Positions 63,443 to 64,000 of a DNA stretch of 64,000 bases are shown here, one piece after another. The stretch covers positions 124,001 to 188,000 of the forward strand of contig OZ037909.1 in assembly GCA_964035575.1 (NCBI GenBank), in the 5' to 3' direction. The first letter of the stretch is position 1. Each line of letters starts with the position of its first letter. This stretch comes from Rhynchopus sp. YZ270_cl-10. Taxonomy: Eukaryota; Euglenozoa; Diplonemea; Diplonemida; Diplonemidae. The notes beneath the pieces were generated by a model. That model had not been told where the DNA came from. It made no database searches and worked only from the letters and a program-made list of their open reading frames with translations. The translations under genes and the position numbers were made by a program.

Positions 63443-63775
63443 GACTTTTTTCGGTATGTAACTTGGGATAGGCCCACATGATCATGGTCTATCATGTGGT
63501 ACCTGTGTACCACTCGGTTTGCTCCCAGGGCTTTTCGACCAGCAGTCACACATCCAAACAGTGATTTCCCACCTTAGACCACGTAATTACGTACCCTAGG
63601 GTCCGTAATTACGGACCCTAGGGTACGTAATTACGGACCCTAGGGTCCGTAATTACGGACCCGGGTCCGCACTTGAGGGTCCGTAATGAGGGTCCGTAAA
63701 ATTTACGGACCCTCGGGTGTGTGGACCCCGCCGTGTAAGGAGTCGGACCCCCTACCCCCCCCCCCCCCCCCCCCC

Positions 63776-64000
63776 TAGGCATACTGTGCAGGCGAGCCGT
63801 TTTTAGGCGAGTTTTTTGTTTTCCTGATTTTCAGGAAAAACTCGCCAAAAACTCGCCCTACTCGCCCATTACTCGCCTATTACTCGCCAAAACTCGCCAA
63901 AAACTCGCCAAAACTCGCCTAAACTCGCCAAAAACTCGCCTAAACTCGCCTAAACTCGCCCCAATTTGGGTGCAAATCCTGGTGCACATACGCACCTTGG
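63776..64000. repeat. ACTCGCC array, cut by the window edge
   Basis: From about 63834 the motif ACTCGCC recurs with short A/T spacers to about 63960. The array may be the subterminal part of another element that continues beyond the window. Confidence 0.75.

Larger units (their letters stand above)
60341..63740. mobile_element. 3.4-kb element with TTACGGACCCTAGGGTCCGTAA arrays
   Basis: Ends CCTTACACGGCGGGGTCC and its complement. Subterminal arrays of ACGGACCCTAGGGTCCGT and ACGTACCCTAGGGTACGT lie at 60415-60515 and 63582-63660. The interior has no convincing gene; it holds two copies of a 290-bp repeat and a satellite. Confidence 0.82.
55775..63775. mobile_element. 8-kb composite of nested inverted-repeat elements
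   Basis: Bounded by C runs of 17 (55775-55791) and 21 (63755-63775). Just inside, AGGGGGTCCGACTC (55792-55805) faces GAGTCGGACCCCCTA (63740-63754). Within it lie, in order, a 3.0-kb element (55808-58802), a 1.5-kb palindrome (58803-60343) and a 3.4-kb element (60341-63740). The two flanking elements have related ends, ACACGACGCGGTCC and ACACGGCGGGGTCC. No intact transposase gene is seen. Confidence 0.75.

Overview
The window reads as nuclear DNA of a unicellular eukaryote. About fourteen GC-rich coding regions sit in AT-rich, repeat-packed intergenic DNA. Every host gene I can support lies on the minus strand. Almost every start codon has a pyrimidine tract ending in CAG a few tens of bases upstream. 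The few introns found are mostly tiny (44, 49 and 67 nt, plus one of 257 nt). One-way gene order plus a pyrimidine/AG signal before each ATG suggests polycistronic transcription with spliced-leader trans-splicing, as in Euglenozoa (a diplonemid-like or kinetoplastid-like flagellate). That placement is an inference; no rRNA, spliced-leader gene or other marker is present to prove it.

Layout. 0.2-5.2 kb: a giant mucin-like membrane protein with about 36 copies of a 36-residue Pro/Thr repeat. 7.4-9.8 kb: an ABCB6/HMT1-type ABC half-transporter. 12.2-14.9 kb: a four-exon gene for a secreted Cys-rich protein ending in a WD40 propeller, with a decayed copy of its 5' end at 11.1 kb. 15-21.9 kb: mostly repeats and small inverted-repeat elements. 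21.9-23.3 kb: an ankyrin protein. 23.3-33.9 kb: no convincing gene; miniature inverted-repeat elements, SINE-like copies, a 7-bp satellite and a 2.6-kb near-perfect palindrome. 33.9-49.2 kb is the gene-dense part: a multi-pass membrane protein, a CAP-EGF surface protein, a 2-Cys peroxiredoxin, a Dim1/TFB1M-like rRNA dimethyltransferase, a small coiled-coil protein, a tetraspan protein, a two-exon unknown gene between inverted repeats, and a flagellar-protein candidate. 50.3-51.5 kb: a second palindrome related to the first. 52-55.8 kb: SINE, MITE and the 3' part of a LINE. 55.8-63.8 kb: an 8-kb composite of nested inverted-repeat elements with a third long palindrome at its centre.

The genes do not form one pathway; several encode cell-surface proteins (PT-rich, Cys-rich/WD40, CAP-EGF, tetraspan). 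The most novel material is non-coding: (1) a group of large palindromic elements that share a GAGTCGGACCCCCTA end next to a long C or G run, and (2) a dispersed short stem-loop family whose stem sequence changes from copy to copy while base pairing is kept.
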